Assembly: GCA_016872725.1 (NCBI GenBank)
Contig: VGZC01000016.1
Coordinates: forward strand, 31,338-95,337
Direction: 5' to 3'
DNA length: 64,000 nucleotides
Origin: Planctomycetota bacterium
GTDB lineage: Bacteria; Planctomycetota; Planctomycetia; Pirellulales; Pirellulaceae
Each line of letters begins with the position of its first letter. Position 1 is the stretch's first letter. The notes beneath the pieces were generated by a model, which made no database searches, had not been told where the DNA came from, and saw only the letters and a list, made by a program, of their open reading frames with translations. Shown here one piece after another: positions 50,542 through 61,600 of this stretch. The translations under genes were made by a program, and so were the position numbers.

Positions 50542-50904
50542 ATGAATCAACCGAACCGCGCGGAGGACCGTTCAAGCGGACCGCGCCGCGTCGGACCGGC
50601 TCCGATGACCTTCCCCCAATTCCAGACGCTCATTCGCGACATGTACATGCGGAAGGACGTCGCGCGCGGCGTCGACGGCACGTTCATGTGGCTGATGGAG
50701 GAAGTGGGCGAGCTCGCGGCCGCCTTGCGCTCGGGGACGCGCGACGAACAATCGCTCGAATTCGCCGACGTGCTCGCGTGGCTCGCGACGATCGCGAACG
50801 TCGCGGGAGTCGACTTGAACGAGGCGATCGCCCGCAAATACGGTTCGGGGTGCCCCGGCTGCGGGCAAACCGTCTGCACGTGCGCGGACGAAGGCAAGCC
50901 GTAA
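50542..50904 (+). CDS. MazG-like nucleotide pyrophosphohydrolase with C-terminal Cys cluster
   Basis: 120 residues. Single MazG-type helical domain: 'FQTLIRDMYMRKDVARGVDG', 'MWLMEEVGELAAALRSG' (EExxE), and 'LEFADVLAWLATIANVAGVD' (ExxxD), the acidic residues that bind magnesium. It probably hydrolyses an aberrant or non-canonical NTP. The tail 'GSGCPGCGQTVCTCADEGKP' holds four cysteines (CxxC...CxC) that could bind zinc, an unusual addition to a MazG domain. It lies 27 bases downstream of the radical SAM gene. Confidence 0.85.
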   Translation: MNQPNRAEDRSSGPRRVGPAPMTFPQFQTLIRDMYMRKDVARGVDGTFMWLMEEVGELAAALRSGTRDEQSLEFADVLAWLATIANVAGVDLNEAIARKYGSGCPGCGQTVCTCADEGKP

Positions 50905-51309
50905 CCGTCGTCCGCGTCCCGGGAATCGCGGGCATTCTCCCTGTCCGGATCGCGTGTCGAATACGCGGCGGGCGTCGCGCGATGGGATGGGCTTTTGTTG
51001 GAGATCGATCTGACGGGTCTGATCGTCGGCGATACGGCCATGCTCCGATTCCGACTCTGGAATCACGACGGGGATTCGGGAGCGCGCGTCACGATTGCAC
51101 CTATCGCGAATGGTCAAGACCCGGATGGGCCGATGCCTCCCAAGGCGCCACGCGGCGCCGACTTTCAATCGGCGGGCGCCCTCGACGGCGATACGTCTCG
51201 CGTTGACGCTCGACGTCCGCCGCCGGTCCGTGCATACTGGGAGCAGGGCCCGGGAATCGAATCGGTCCATTCGCCGGGCGGTTCGCGTGCCAACCGGGTA
51301 TCGAGTTGA
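50905..51309 (+). pseudogene. fragment of a planctomycete/cyanobacterial surface-protein domain, in frame after mazG
   Basis: The mazG-like frame stays open after its stop at 50904 to a stop at 51309, with no ATG near the beginning. It encodes 'SLSGSRVEYAAGVARWDGLL' and 'LEIDLTGLIVGDTAMLRFRL' then 'WNHDGDSGARVTI'. This resembles a repeated beta domain of giant surface proteins ('...LDLSGIPVGTTATLIFRLVNNDSDTTTSVRI'). The rest, from about 51150, is proline-rich filler. It is probably a transferred or decayed piece rather than a gene. The end overlaps the ECF sigma start. Confidence 0.45.
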
Positions 51310-51950
51310 TCGTGGTGTCCCGACGAGTTTCCCCATTGCGGACGGACGACGGGTCGTCGCCGGATGATGAGCCGGCTCGACGGGGATCGGTCTCCGCGCG
51401 AACGGCCGTGCCGTGCGACGCGGAATTCGAGCGCGCGCTCGTCGACCGCTACACGCAGCGGCTTCTCGACCTCGCGAGGCGGGAACTTCCCGACGTGATT
51501 CGCCGAAGGCTTGATCCGGAGGACGTTGTTCAATCGGTCTACCGGAGTTTTTTCCATCGACTGAAAGAGGGCCGGTTCACATTCGGCGATCACGACGACA
51601 TCTGGAGATTGCTCGCCGCAATGACGTATCAAAAGGCGAGGGAGGCCGGAAAGTTCCACGGCCGTCTGCGACGCAGTGCGTGGCGCGATCGGTCCTTGTC
51701 GTCGGATGGTGCGCCGACGGGATCCGTCGAACCCGAATCACTCGAACCGGGCCCCGACGACCTCGCGATGTTGATGGAATGCCTGGACCGGCTCGTCGCG
51801 CGCCTGCCCGACAAATACCGCGAGATCGTCGTGCTTCGGCTGAACGGCGAGCCCATCGAACGGATCGCCGCGTCGGTGGGACGGAGCACGCGGACCGTAT
51901 TCCGCGGGCTCGCCGACATCGAGCGGCTCGCGGTCCAGTTGATGCGGTAG
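51306..51950 (+). CDS. ECF-type RNA polymerase sigma factor, kinase-associated
   Basis: 214 residues from TTG 51306; GTG 51312 or 51315 could also start it. Region 2 'FERALVDRYTQRLLDLARRE' and 'RRRLDPEDVVQSVYRSFFHR'. Region 4 'CLDRLVARLPDKYREIVVLR' and 'LNGEPIERIAASVGRSTRTV'. This matches the ECF group typical of Planctomycetota whose genes sit next to Ser/Thr kinases, and indeed a WD40 kinase starts 63 bases downstream. The kinase presumably controls it, but target promoters are unknown. Confidence 0.9.
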   Translation: MIVVSRRVSPLRTDDGSSPDDEPARRGSVSARTAVPCDAEFERALVDRYTQRLLDLARRELPDVIRRRLDPEDVVQSVYRSFFHRLKEGRFTFGDHDDIWRLLAAMTYQKAREAGKFHGRLRRSAWRDRSLSSDGAPTGSVEPESLEPGPDDLAMLMECLDRLVARLPDKYREIVVLRLNGEPIERIAASVGRSTRTVFRGLADIERLAVQLMR

Positions 51951-52013
51951 CCATGCGCTGGACGGATCGACACCGAGACGTGTATTCCGTTCCCGTTCCT
52001 CGGATGATTCGCC

Positions 52014-55000
52014 ATGAACGTCGCCCCGTCGAACGAACCGCTCGATGAACTCGGTTCGAGCTGGCTTCGCCGCATCGCCGAGATTGAACGATTTGAGGAT
52101 GCGTGGCGCGAACGGGGCGAGCCCCGCATCGCGGAGTTTCTTGTTTCCGCGCGCGGAGACGGGGAACGCGGCAGATTGCTTCACGAGTTGATCAAGGTCG
52201 ATCTCGAGTATCGATGGGAGCGGGGTCGACCGATCCATGTCGAGCAATACGCGGAGGGAATCGTCGAGGGAGCGGAACTGGATCCGATGCCGCTCGACCT
52301 GATCGCCGAGGAAGTTCGCGTTCGGAGGATGTACGGCGATCCGGTCACGATGGAGGAGCTCGAACGCCGATTTCCTGGCCGGAGTTCCGAATTCAGGACG
52401 ATGCTGGAAACGGCCGACCGCGGCGCGTGCGGACCACCCCGCCGCATCGGGTCCTACGAGTTGATCGAACGGCTCGGATCCGGCGGGTTTGCGACGGTCT
52501 ATCGGGCGCGCGACACGCGTCTCGATCGCGATGTGGCCGTGAAGATACCCCGCGCCGAGCAGATCGAGGAGCCGGGCGCGGAGGCCCGATTGCTTCGCGA
52601 GGCGCGGATGTCGGCGAGGCTTCGGCATCCGGCCATCGTGCCGATCCATGAAGTCGCCACCGATGGCCGCATGATGTACATCGTCTACGAGTACATACGA
52701 GGGCCGTCGCTCGAAAAACGCATCGCGGCCTCGCTTCCGACATTCCAGGAAGCCGCGGAATGGACGGCGCGCCTCGCCGACGCGCTCGACGCGGCGCATC
52801 GGATCGGTATCGTCCACCGCGACGTGAAATCGGCCAATGTCGTGCTCGACGACGAGGGCCGCCCGATGCTCACCGACTTCGGACTCGCCCTCCCCGCCGA
52901 TGCCGCCACGACGCTCACGCGGCACGGCGAAATCCTCGGCACGCCCGCATACATGTCGCCCGAGCAGGCGCGCGGCGACGCGCACGCGTTGGACGCGAGA
53001 ATCGACGTGTACGGTCTCGGCGTCGTGCTCTACGAAATGCTCTGCGGGCGACTTCCCTTTGCCGGAAACGGTCCGAGCGTGCTCAATAAGATCATTCATG
53101 ACGAACCGCCTCGCCCTCGCGGTGGGCGTCCATCGGTTCCTCGCGACCTCGAGACCATCTGCATGAAGGCGATGGCGAAGGAGCCCTCGGCGCGGTACGC
53201 GACGGCCGGCGCGATGGCCGACGACCTCCGCGCCTTCCTGGAACATCGACCGATCGCGGCGCGGCGACCCGGACCGGTCGAACGCCTGGTCCGCTGGGCC
53301 CGCAGGAGACCCGCGATCGCCGCGACGATCGCGGTCGCGGTCGTCGCGATCTGCGCGACGTCGCTCGTCAGCGTTGCCTTGATCGCGCGGGAGCGCGATC
53401 GGACTCGCGTGATCGCGGCGCAGCTCGCCATCGATCGCGGCCGCACGCTCGCGGAACTCGGGAACCCCGACCAGGCCTTGCTTTGGTTCGCGCGCGGCGA
53501 ATCGCTCGCGCCGCCCGGCCATCGGGCGATCCGCGATCTGGCCCGCTGGAGTTTCACCGCGTGGAGGGACTCGGTCAGCCGGCCTGAACGCATGATCGCC
53601 CTTCCGACCCCTCTCTCCCCGATCCAAATCAGTCGGAACGGCGAATCGGTGATCGTCGACTCCGGATCGTGGATCCGAAGATGGACATCGAGCATGGGGG
53701 ATGGAAACAGCGAACCCGTTCTGGTGGGACGAACGATCACCGCGATGGCAATGAGCGGTGACGGAACGGTGGCGGCCTTCGGCCACGACGATGGAACGGT
53801 CCAACGATGGCGATTTCGCGACGCGGTTCCCAATGGACCTCCGCTGCGCCCGCGCGCCGGGTTGCATCGAGTCGCCATTTCGGAAAGCGGCGCGCGGATC
53901 GCCACCGCGTCCGGCCCGGTTGTCGAACTCTGGAATGCGGAATCCGGCGAACGGATCGGCGAGCCGGTTGAGCATGCGGATCAGGTGATCGATATCGCGT
54001 TCCGCGACGACGACCGCATCGCTCTGAGCGCGAGTCGGGACGGCGCGGTGTTCCGGACGGAACTCGATGCGAATCGGCGCGACGGCTCGCCGATCCGATT
54101 GCGTTCCAACGTTCGCATGATCGAGTTCCGGCAGGACGGAAACGCCGCGATCGTCGCGTACGAGGACAATCGGGTTTGCCTCGTCGAGATCGCCGGGGAC
54201 CCCGTCGAGTCGATTCTGGAGCGAGGACTTGTGACCTGCGCCGCGTTCAGCCGTGACGGGCAGAGGATCGTGACGGGAAGTTCCGATCGGACGGCCCGCG
54301 TGTGGAACGCGCGGACTCGAAAACCGATCGGCGCGCCGATGCGCCATCCCGACCGCCTGGCGGCGGTCGCGTTTCCATCCGACGGTAATGCCGTTGTCAC
54401 CGGATGCCTGGATGGAAACGTCCGTGTCTGGTCGGCGCTGCGCGCTTCCCCAACATCGCTCGTTCGGGTACTGGAACACGAGTTCCCGGTTTGGTCGATC
54501 GCATTCTCGCGCGACGGCGCACGCCTGATCTCGGGCGATGGCTGGCGGGAAACGGGGGGCTTTGTCCATGTTTGGGATATCGAGTCGGGACGCCGGGCCG
54601 GCCCGCCGATCGACACCGGGAGTCAGGTCACGGCGGTCGCGGTGAGCCCCGATGGGAACTCGATATTGACCGGCGAATACGGGCCGCAAGCCCGGCTTTG
54701 GGACGCGCGGACGGGACAGCCGCGCGGCGCGCCGCGGACGCACGGAGCGTCGTTGACCTTGGCGCTCTTCCATCCGACCGAGGATCGGTTCATCACCGCG
54801 TCGTATGAAGACGGACTCGTCCGTCTTTGGGATCCGGTGGCATCGGCGGCGGAAGTTCGCCGGTTCGATCATGGCGTCGTCGTTCGATCGGCGGCGTGGA
54901 GCCGTGACGGGCGCCGGCTGGTCACGGGCGGCGCGGATGGCATGGCCAAGGTCTGGGACGCGCATACGGGTCGACTCGTCGCTGACCCTCTCCAACACCA

Positions 55001-55490
55001 TGGCCATGTGGGAGCGGTCGCGCTGAGTCCCGACGGACGGTTTGTCTTGGTCGGTACCGACGCCAACCAGGCTCAGCTTTGGGACCTCGACGCGCGTCCA
55101 CACGACGCCGCCGCGACGCCCCCACTCGAACATGGCGGAACCGTGCGGGGAGTCGCCTTCAGCCCCGACGCGCGCCTTCTGGCGACCGCGAGTTGGGACA
55201 TGACGGCGCGGATCTGGGATCGGGCGACCGGCAAGCCGATCGGCCCCGCGCTGACGCACGACGGCGAAGTCGAGGCCGTCGCCTTCAGCCCCGATGGCCG
55301 TATGTTGGCGACGGCGAGTTGGGACAAGACCGTTCGACTCTGGAACGTCCCGGAAATCGCCATGGAATCCGGGGTACGGCTGCGCTTCGCCGCGGAAGTT
55401 CTTTCCTGCCAGGAACTTGACGACGCGGGCGTGATTCGCCCCCTCTCGATGGACGACTGGCTCGAACGACGCCGGCACGTCGATCGCTGA
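52014..55490 (+). CDS. transmembrane Ser/Thr protein kinase with C-terminal WD40 propeller
   Basis: 1158 residues. Residues 1-140 are helical. The kinase domain (about 146-415) has glycine loop 'IERLGSGGFATVYRARD', catalytic K177 ('VAVKIPR'), HRD 268-270 with K272 ('GIVHRDVKSANVVLDD') and DFG 288-290. A single membrane helix (about 433-457) follows. Residues about 530-1140 are WD40 repeats, e.g. 'TCAAFSRDGQRIVTGSSDRT', 'VAVSPDGNSILTGEYGPQAR' and 'VAFSPDGRMLATASWDKTVR'. The kinase is inside, and the WD40 part probably outside or inner-membrane exposed. It is paired with the upstream ECF sigma gene, an arrangement characteristic of planctomycete one-component signalling. Confidence 0.93.
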   Translation: MNVAPSNEPLDELGSSWLRRIAEIERFEDAWRERGEPRIAEFLVSARGDGERGRLLHELIKVDLEYRWERGRPIHVEQYAEGIVEGAELDPMPLDLIAEEVRVRRMYGDPVTMEELERRFPGRSSEFRTMLETADRGACGPPRRIGSYELIERLGSGGFATVYRARDTRLDRDVAVKIPRAEQIEEPGAEARLLREARMSARLRHPAIVPIHEVATDGRMMYIVYEYIRGPSLEKRIAASLPTFQEAAEWTARLADALDAAHRIGIVHRDVKSANVVLDDEGRPMLTDFGLALPADAATTLTRHGEILGTPAYMSPEQARGDAHALDARIDVYGLGVVLYEMLCGRLPFAGNGPSVLNKIIHDEPPRPRGGRPSVPRDLETICMKAMAKEPSARYATAGAMADDLRAFLEHRPIAARRPGPVERLVRWARRRPAIAATIAVAVVAICATSLVSVALIARERDRTRVIAAQLAIDRGRTLAELGNPDQALLWFARGESLAPPGHRAIRDLARWSFTAWRDSVSRPERMIALPTPLSPIQISRNGESVIVDSGSWIRRWTSSMGDGNSEPVLVGRTITAMAMSGDGTVAAFGHDDGTVQRWRFRDAVPNGPPLRPRAGLHRVAISESGARIATASGPVVELWNAESGERIGEPVEHADQVIDIAFRDDDRIALSASRDGAVFRTELDANRRDGSPIRLRSNVRMIEFRQDGNAAIVAYEDNRVCLVEIAGDPVESILERGLVTCAAFSRDGQRIVTGSSDRTARVWNARTRKPIGAPMRHPDRLAAVAFPSDGNAVVTGCLDGNVRVWSALRASPTSLVRVLEHEFPVWSIAFSRDGARLISGDGWRETGGFVHVWDIESGRRAGPPIDTGSQVTAVAVSPDGNSILTGEYGPQARLWDARTGQPRGAPRTHGASLTLALFHPTEDRFITASYEDGLVRLWDPVASAAEVRRFDHGVVVRSAAWSRDGRRLVTGGADGMAKVWDAHTGRLVADPLQHHGHVGAVALSPDGRFVLVGTDANQAQLWDLDARPHDAAATPPLEHGGTVRGVAFSPDARLLATASWDMTARIWDRATGKPIGPALTHDGEVEAVAFSPDGRMLATASWDKTVRLWNVPEIAMESGVRLRFAAEVLSCQELDDAGVIRPLSMDDWLERRRHVDR

Positions 55491-55618
55491 CGAACGACTT
55501 CTTTTTCTTGCGCGCCCCGTGTCACTTCCACGCGCGGATGGAAGTGACTACTCAGGGGGCCGCGCGTCCTGGTTTCCGGACGGTCTCAAAGGCCCTCGTC
55601 CATCGCGGGATCCCACCC

Positions 55619-58600
55619 ATGGCCAGATCAAACAAGTCCAAGAGCGTCGGACGCGGCAGGTTCTTGAATGGACTGCGCCGATTGCGGCCTCGCCGCCCCC
55701 GCCCCGTTCGACTGGGGCTCGAACCGCTCGAGGACCGCCGCATGCTCGCCGATTGGTCGGGCGACCTTCCCGACGGCACGATCTGGTCCAACACGGAGGT
55801 CCAGCGCATCGTCGGCAATGTGCGCGTGCCGGCGGGCGCGACGCTGACGATCGAGCCGGGCGCGATCGTGAAGGTCAATCCAGGGTGGGGATTCGTGATC
55901 ACGGTCGAGGGGACGATAGTCGGACAGGGTACGTCGGGCGCTCCGATCGTCATCACCTCATTCCGGGACGACACGGGCCCCGACGGGATCTTGGGTACGG
56001 CCGACGACCACGACTCGAACAGCGACGGCCCCACGGTCGGTTCCTCGGGTGATTGGGGCGGCATACGGATTGAAGCGTCGAGCGCCGGGAGTTTGCTCGA
56101 ATATTTCGACATGCGTTATCCGGGCGCCTACGGGATTCCGGCCCTGCGATTGATCGGCGGCGGGATGGCGCTGAGGCATGGCGTCATCCAGGAGTCACTC
56201 AGCTACGGCGTCCGCATCGAGGCGAGCGATCCGGTCTTGACGAACATCGCGTTTCGCAACAACCGATATGAAGCGCTCAGCATGGACCTCGCGTCCAGTC
56301 CGACGATCGCGCAGGCGGTCTTCGTCAACAACCGGATCAACGGATTGTACCTGGACGGCGGATCGTTGCCTGCGGACGCGGTCTGGGACGATCCCGACGT
56401 CGTCTATTACCTGTCGGGGCGCATCACGGTTCCGGAAGGGCGCACGCTCACCGTCTCGGCCGGGCAAATCGTGAAGACCGGGTGGTTGGCTAACGGGTTG
56501 CTCGTCCATGGACGGCTGCTCGTGGACGGTAAAGCCGATCTCCCGGTCCTTTTCACGTCGTCGGAAGACGACACGGCGGGCGGCGATACGGGAAATGACG
56601 GCGGTCGGGAGCCTAGGCCGGGCGATTGGGGCGGAATCACGATGACGTCGACGAGCGCGGGGAACGTGATCCGCCACGCGGAAATCCGCTATGGGGGTGG
56701 ACACAGCAACGAGACGATTCTGGTCGACGGGGGTGAATTGACGTTGCGGGACAGCGTGGTCCGCGAGTCGCGGGCAAACGGGCTTGTCGCCCGCAACCGC
56801 GCGGTCACCGTCCACAAGACGACATTCCGGGACAACGGCCTTCGAGGCGTGGTCCTGGAATCGAGCGACGGGGTCCTGACCGACAACACGTTCGTGGACA
56901 ATGCGACGATCGGATTGCGCATCGAAAACAGCCGACCCCGCGTCGCGGGGAACCGTTGGGAAGGCAATGGCGCGGCCGCGCTCAGCATGGACCTCCTGTC
57001 GCAGCCCGTGATCACCGGTGTGACGCTCGTGAACAACCGCGTCAACGGCCTGCACGTCGACGGCGGCACGATCTCGGGGGATACGGTGTGGGACAATCCT
57101 GACATTGTCTACGCCCTCTACTACGGGATTGGGACGAGTGCCGCTTACGCCGTCGCGCCTGGCGCGACCTTGACGATCGCGGCGGGGCAGGTGCTCAAGC
57201 TGGGTGTCTACGGGCTGGTCGTCGATGGCCGGCTCCTCGCCAACGGTACATCGGAACGACCGGTCGTTTTCACGTCGCCGACCGACGACTCGGCGGGCGG
57301 CGACACGAACAACGATGGCCCAGTCAACGTCGATCAACAAGGCAATTGGACGGGCGTCGAGTTCACGTCGACGAGCAGCGGGAACGTGCTCGAACACGCC
57401 GAGATCCGATATGGCGGAGGTGTTCGGAACGACGGGCTGATCTTCGTGGACGGCGCCAACGTCGCAATGCGGTCGAGCGTGATTCGCGGCGGCGCGACGT
57501 CCGCGATCTATACGCGCGGACCCGCGTCGCTGCGGGTCGAGAACAGCGTCCTTGTCGAAAACGTGCGGAGCGACACGGGCCACGCGTCGGGAATCCACGC
57601 GGACGGAGGGGAGATCGCCGCGGTCAACAACACGATCGCCGCCAATGACCGCGGCATCACGGCCGCCGCGTCGACGGTGACCCTGATCAACAACCTCATC
57701 ACGCACAGCAACCGGCACGGCATCGAGTTATCCGACGGCGCGGTGCTCGCCGCGCATTACAACGACGTCTTCAATCCCGCGGCCACGCGCGGCAACTACG
57801 TCGGCATCGCCGACCTGACGGGCACACTTGGGAATCGGTCGGTCGATCCCAAGTACTTCAACCCCGCGGCGTCCCAGTATCAGCTCAAGGCCGGGTCGCC
57901 CGTCATCGACGCGGGAACCAGCAATGGCGCTCCCGAACGGGATCGGGACGGACGATGGCGATTCGACGCGCCGGGTGTTCCCAATCAGGGAGGCGGAATC
58001 CGCCCGTACTTTGACATGGGCGCGATCGAGAGCCAGGAGATCGCGAGCTCGGACGTCGACCTCGTGGCGCGCGACATCGTGGCTCCCCTCGTTGCGATTC
58101 CCGACCAAGTCGTCACCGTGCAATGGACGGTCGCCAATCTTGGAACCGGAGCGGCGATCGGACCTTGGTCGGACGCGATCTATGTGTCGCTCGATCCCGC
58201 CTGGGACATCGGCGATCGGCTGCTGGGGCGCGTTGCCGGCGTGAGCGATCTGGGGCCGAACCAATCGGTGGTTCGGTCGTTGGACGTCACGCTGCGCGTC
58301 GAGGAGCCTGGTCCGCACTATCTGATCGCGCGAACCAACGATGCGGGGGACGTATTCGAGGGAACGGCCGTGACGAACAACGCGGGCATCGCGGCCGCGC
58401 CGACCGAGTTTCCCATCATGAGCCTTTCGCTTGGCGTTCCCCACGCGGACACGTTCGCCGAGGCCGGACAATCCAAGTACTACGCACTCGAAGCGCCCCC
58501 CGGCGAAACACTCGTGCTGGCGCTGGACAGCGCCGGGAGAACCGGCGTGACCGAACTCTACGTTCGCAGAAACCGGCTGCCTTCGCGCGACGTGTACGAT

Positions 58601-61600
58601 TTCCAGGGAACTAGCCGTGTTGTCGACCGATTCGGTTCGCCCGATAAGGAACTCGTCATTCCGTTGACGGGGCCCGGCACCTATTACGTGCTTGCCTACA
58701 GTGACTCGGGGGCCGCCGCGACGAGCCCCTTCACACTGACTCCGAGCATCGCGGGATTCTCGGTGCGGGCTTCCTGGCCCGGCCTCACCTTCGGAGGGCC
58801 CTTTACGCTTCGGATCGATGGCGCCGGATTCACTCCGGATGCGCGGGTCGAGCTCGACTCCGTTTGGACGTCGCGCGTGTTTTCCGCGACCGACGTGTAT
58901 TATGTGGACGCCTCGCAGTTGTACGCCACATTCGCGCCGATCAACGCCGGCGCCGATCGATTCACCGTGCGCGTCATTCAAGGCGCGGCATCGGTCGAGT
59001 CGCCCACCGAGCTCCAGTGGGGCGACGTGTTTCGGAAACTCCCGCCCACGCGTTTGCGGGTCGCCGTCGTCGCGCCGGATCGCGTGCGGGGGGGGCAGGC
59101 GATCCCATTCACGGTCCAATACCAGAATACCGGTGTGTCGGATCTACCGGCGCCGTTGCTTGTGGTCGAGGCCCGCAACGGCCTGATCCAACATCCGGAG
59201 CAACCCGGCATCCAGAGCGCGACCTATCAATTCCTGGCGACGAGCGACGCGGGGCCCGCCGGCGTGCTGCCTCCCAGCGCGTTCGCCGAGATCCGGTTGC
59301 GAATCGTCCCGACCGGCACGGAGGACGTGAGCATCGACGTGTGGCAGGCGGATCCCGAACCTCGGATCGACTGGGACGCGTTGAAAGACGATATGCGTCC
59401 GCCGGATGTGCCCGTGTCGGCTTGGGATGTGATCTTCGCGCATTTCAAGGAATCGGTCGCGCCCGAGGTGAGCGACGTTCGCGAATACCAGACCGCGCTC
59501 GCGCGTCACGCGACGCACCTCGGCCGGATCGGCGAACGCGTGCGCTCCGTCGACCGCCTTCTCGCGCTCGAACTGGGCCGCGCGGGCGATTTCGGGGCGA
59601 TCGCCCGGAGACATCGACGCGGCGCGTTCGGTTACGGATTCCCCGACTTGTCCCACGTTTCCGCCGAGACGAATGCGGATGGAAGCGTCACGATCCGGAT
59701 GAACGAGTGGGTGCGCCCGTTCCACCGATCGCGCAAGGGGTTCTTTCTGGGTCTGTCGGGCGACCGGGCCACGCTCACGTCGACCGAAGGCGCGGTTCGG
59801 CTCCGCGAGGCGGACGGCACCGTGTTCCAATTCCGGTCCGATGGGAAGCTGGACTCGATCGAGGACCCCAACGGCAACCGCGTCATCACGGAATACGACG
59901 GCGGCCGCGTGGTCGGCTTCACCGATTCGATGGGAAACCGCGAGACTTACGAGTACAACGCGCGGGGTATGATCCGCCGGATTACGGATTCGGAGGGACG
60001 AGTGACCGGTCTGACGTACGACGCGTACGACCAGTTGGTCGAAATCGGCGATGCGGCCGGAACGACGCGATACACGTACCTCAATGGGTTGGGTGCGGCG
60101 AGGGAACACGCGATGGCGTCGATCACCGGGCCGGACGGGGTCGGCACGCACTTTGAATACGACGCGAACGGGCGCGTCGTGCGAACCTATCTCGATGGCG
60201 GCGCCGGGGAGATTCTCACGGAATACGGCGACGTGGGCCGGGTCACGATCACCAACGGCCTTGGCGACCGATCGACCGTTCTCCGCAACGAGCATGGCGA
60301 CGCGGCTCTTGTCGAGGACTCCACCGGACGTGTCACGCGGTATCGCTACGACCTGAATCGCAATCTCACCGAGGTCATCGGCCCCGACGGCGCGATGACC
60401 ACCACGACGTACGACGCGTTCAAGGACGGAGGAAACCTCGCGAGGATCGAGGATCCGCTCGGAAATCGCGTCGAATTCGTCCATGCAAGCGGGGTCAACC
60501 GATTGCTCAGCATGCGCGATCCGATCGGCCGAACCACTCGGTTCGCGTATGACACGCGGGGCAATGCGACCGGCGTCGTCTATCCGGACGGAACGGCCGA
60601 TCGGGCGCTCCACGACGTCAAAGGGAATCCCGTCGAGTCGATCAACGCGCGCGGGCAATCGATCGACTACGCTTACGACGGCAAGAACCGGTTGATCCGC
60701 AAGACATTCCCCGACGGATCGGGCGTGGATTTCGCGTACGACGACCGGAGCAATCTGCTTCGCGCCACGGACGCGGGCGGCTCGATCGTATTCACCTACG
60801 ACGCGGCCGATCGTCCGACGAGCGTGACGTATGCCAATGGCCGTTCGCTGGGCTATGCGTACGACGCGGCGGGGCGACGGGTTCGGAGCACCGATGCGTC
60901 GGGCTCTTCGACGCGTTACGCCTACGACGCGCTTGGACGACTGGAACGTCTCTCGGACGACGCCGATCGGACGATCGTCGCGTACACCTACGACGCGCTT
61001 GGACGCGTCGCGCGCCAGGATCGCGGCAACGGAACCTGGTCGACCCATACGTACGACATCTCGGGGCCGATCGACACGATCACGCACTTCGCGCCCGACG
61101 GCGCGGTCCTCGCGCGATTCGACTATGACTACGACCCCGTCGGCCGCGCTGTCCGGTTGACGACGCTCGACGGCGTCACGGCGTACGACTACGACGGCGT
61201 CGGACAACTCACGCGCGTCGTGCTGCCGGGTGGTCGAACGATTCAGTATCAATACGATGCGGTGGGCAATCGCGTCGCCGTCGTCGATGACGGGGCGACG
61301 ACGGACTATTCCATCAACACGATGAACGCATACACGGGGGTGGGCGGCACCACATTCACCTATGACGCCGATGGAAACCCGATCACTCGGCTCGATTCGA
61401 CCGGTACCACAATGTATGCGTATGATGTCGAGGGCCGACTCCGAACGGCGACCTCCGCATCCGATCACGTCGAGTATGAATACGACGCGCTCGGAAACCG
61501 CGCGGCGGTCATTCATAACGGAACGCGGACCGAGTATCTGATCGATCCCGCGGGCATCGGCGATGTCGTCGGTGAATTCGATGGGGCGGGACAGCTCGTC

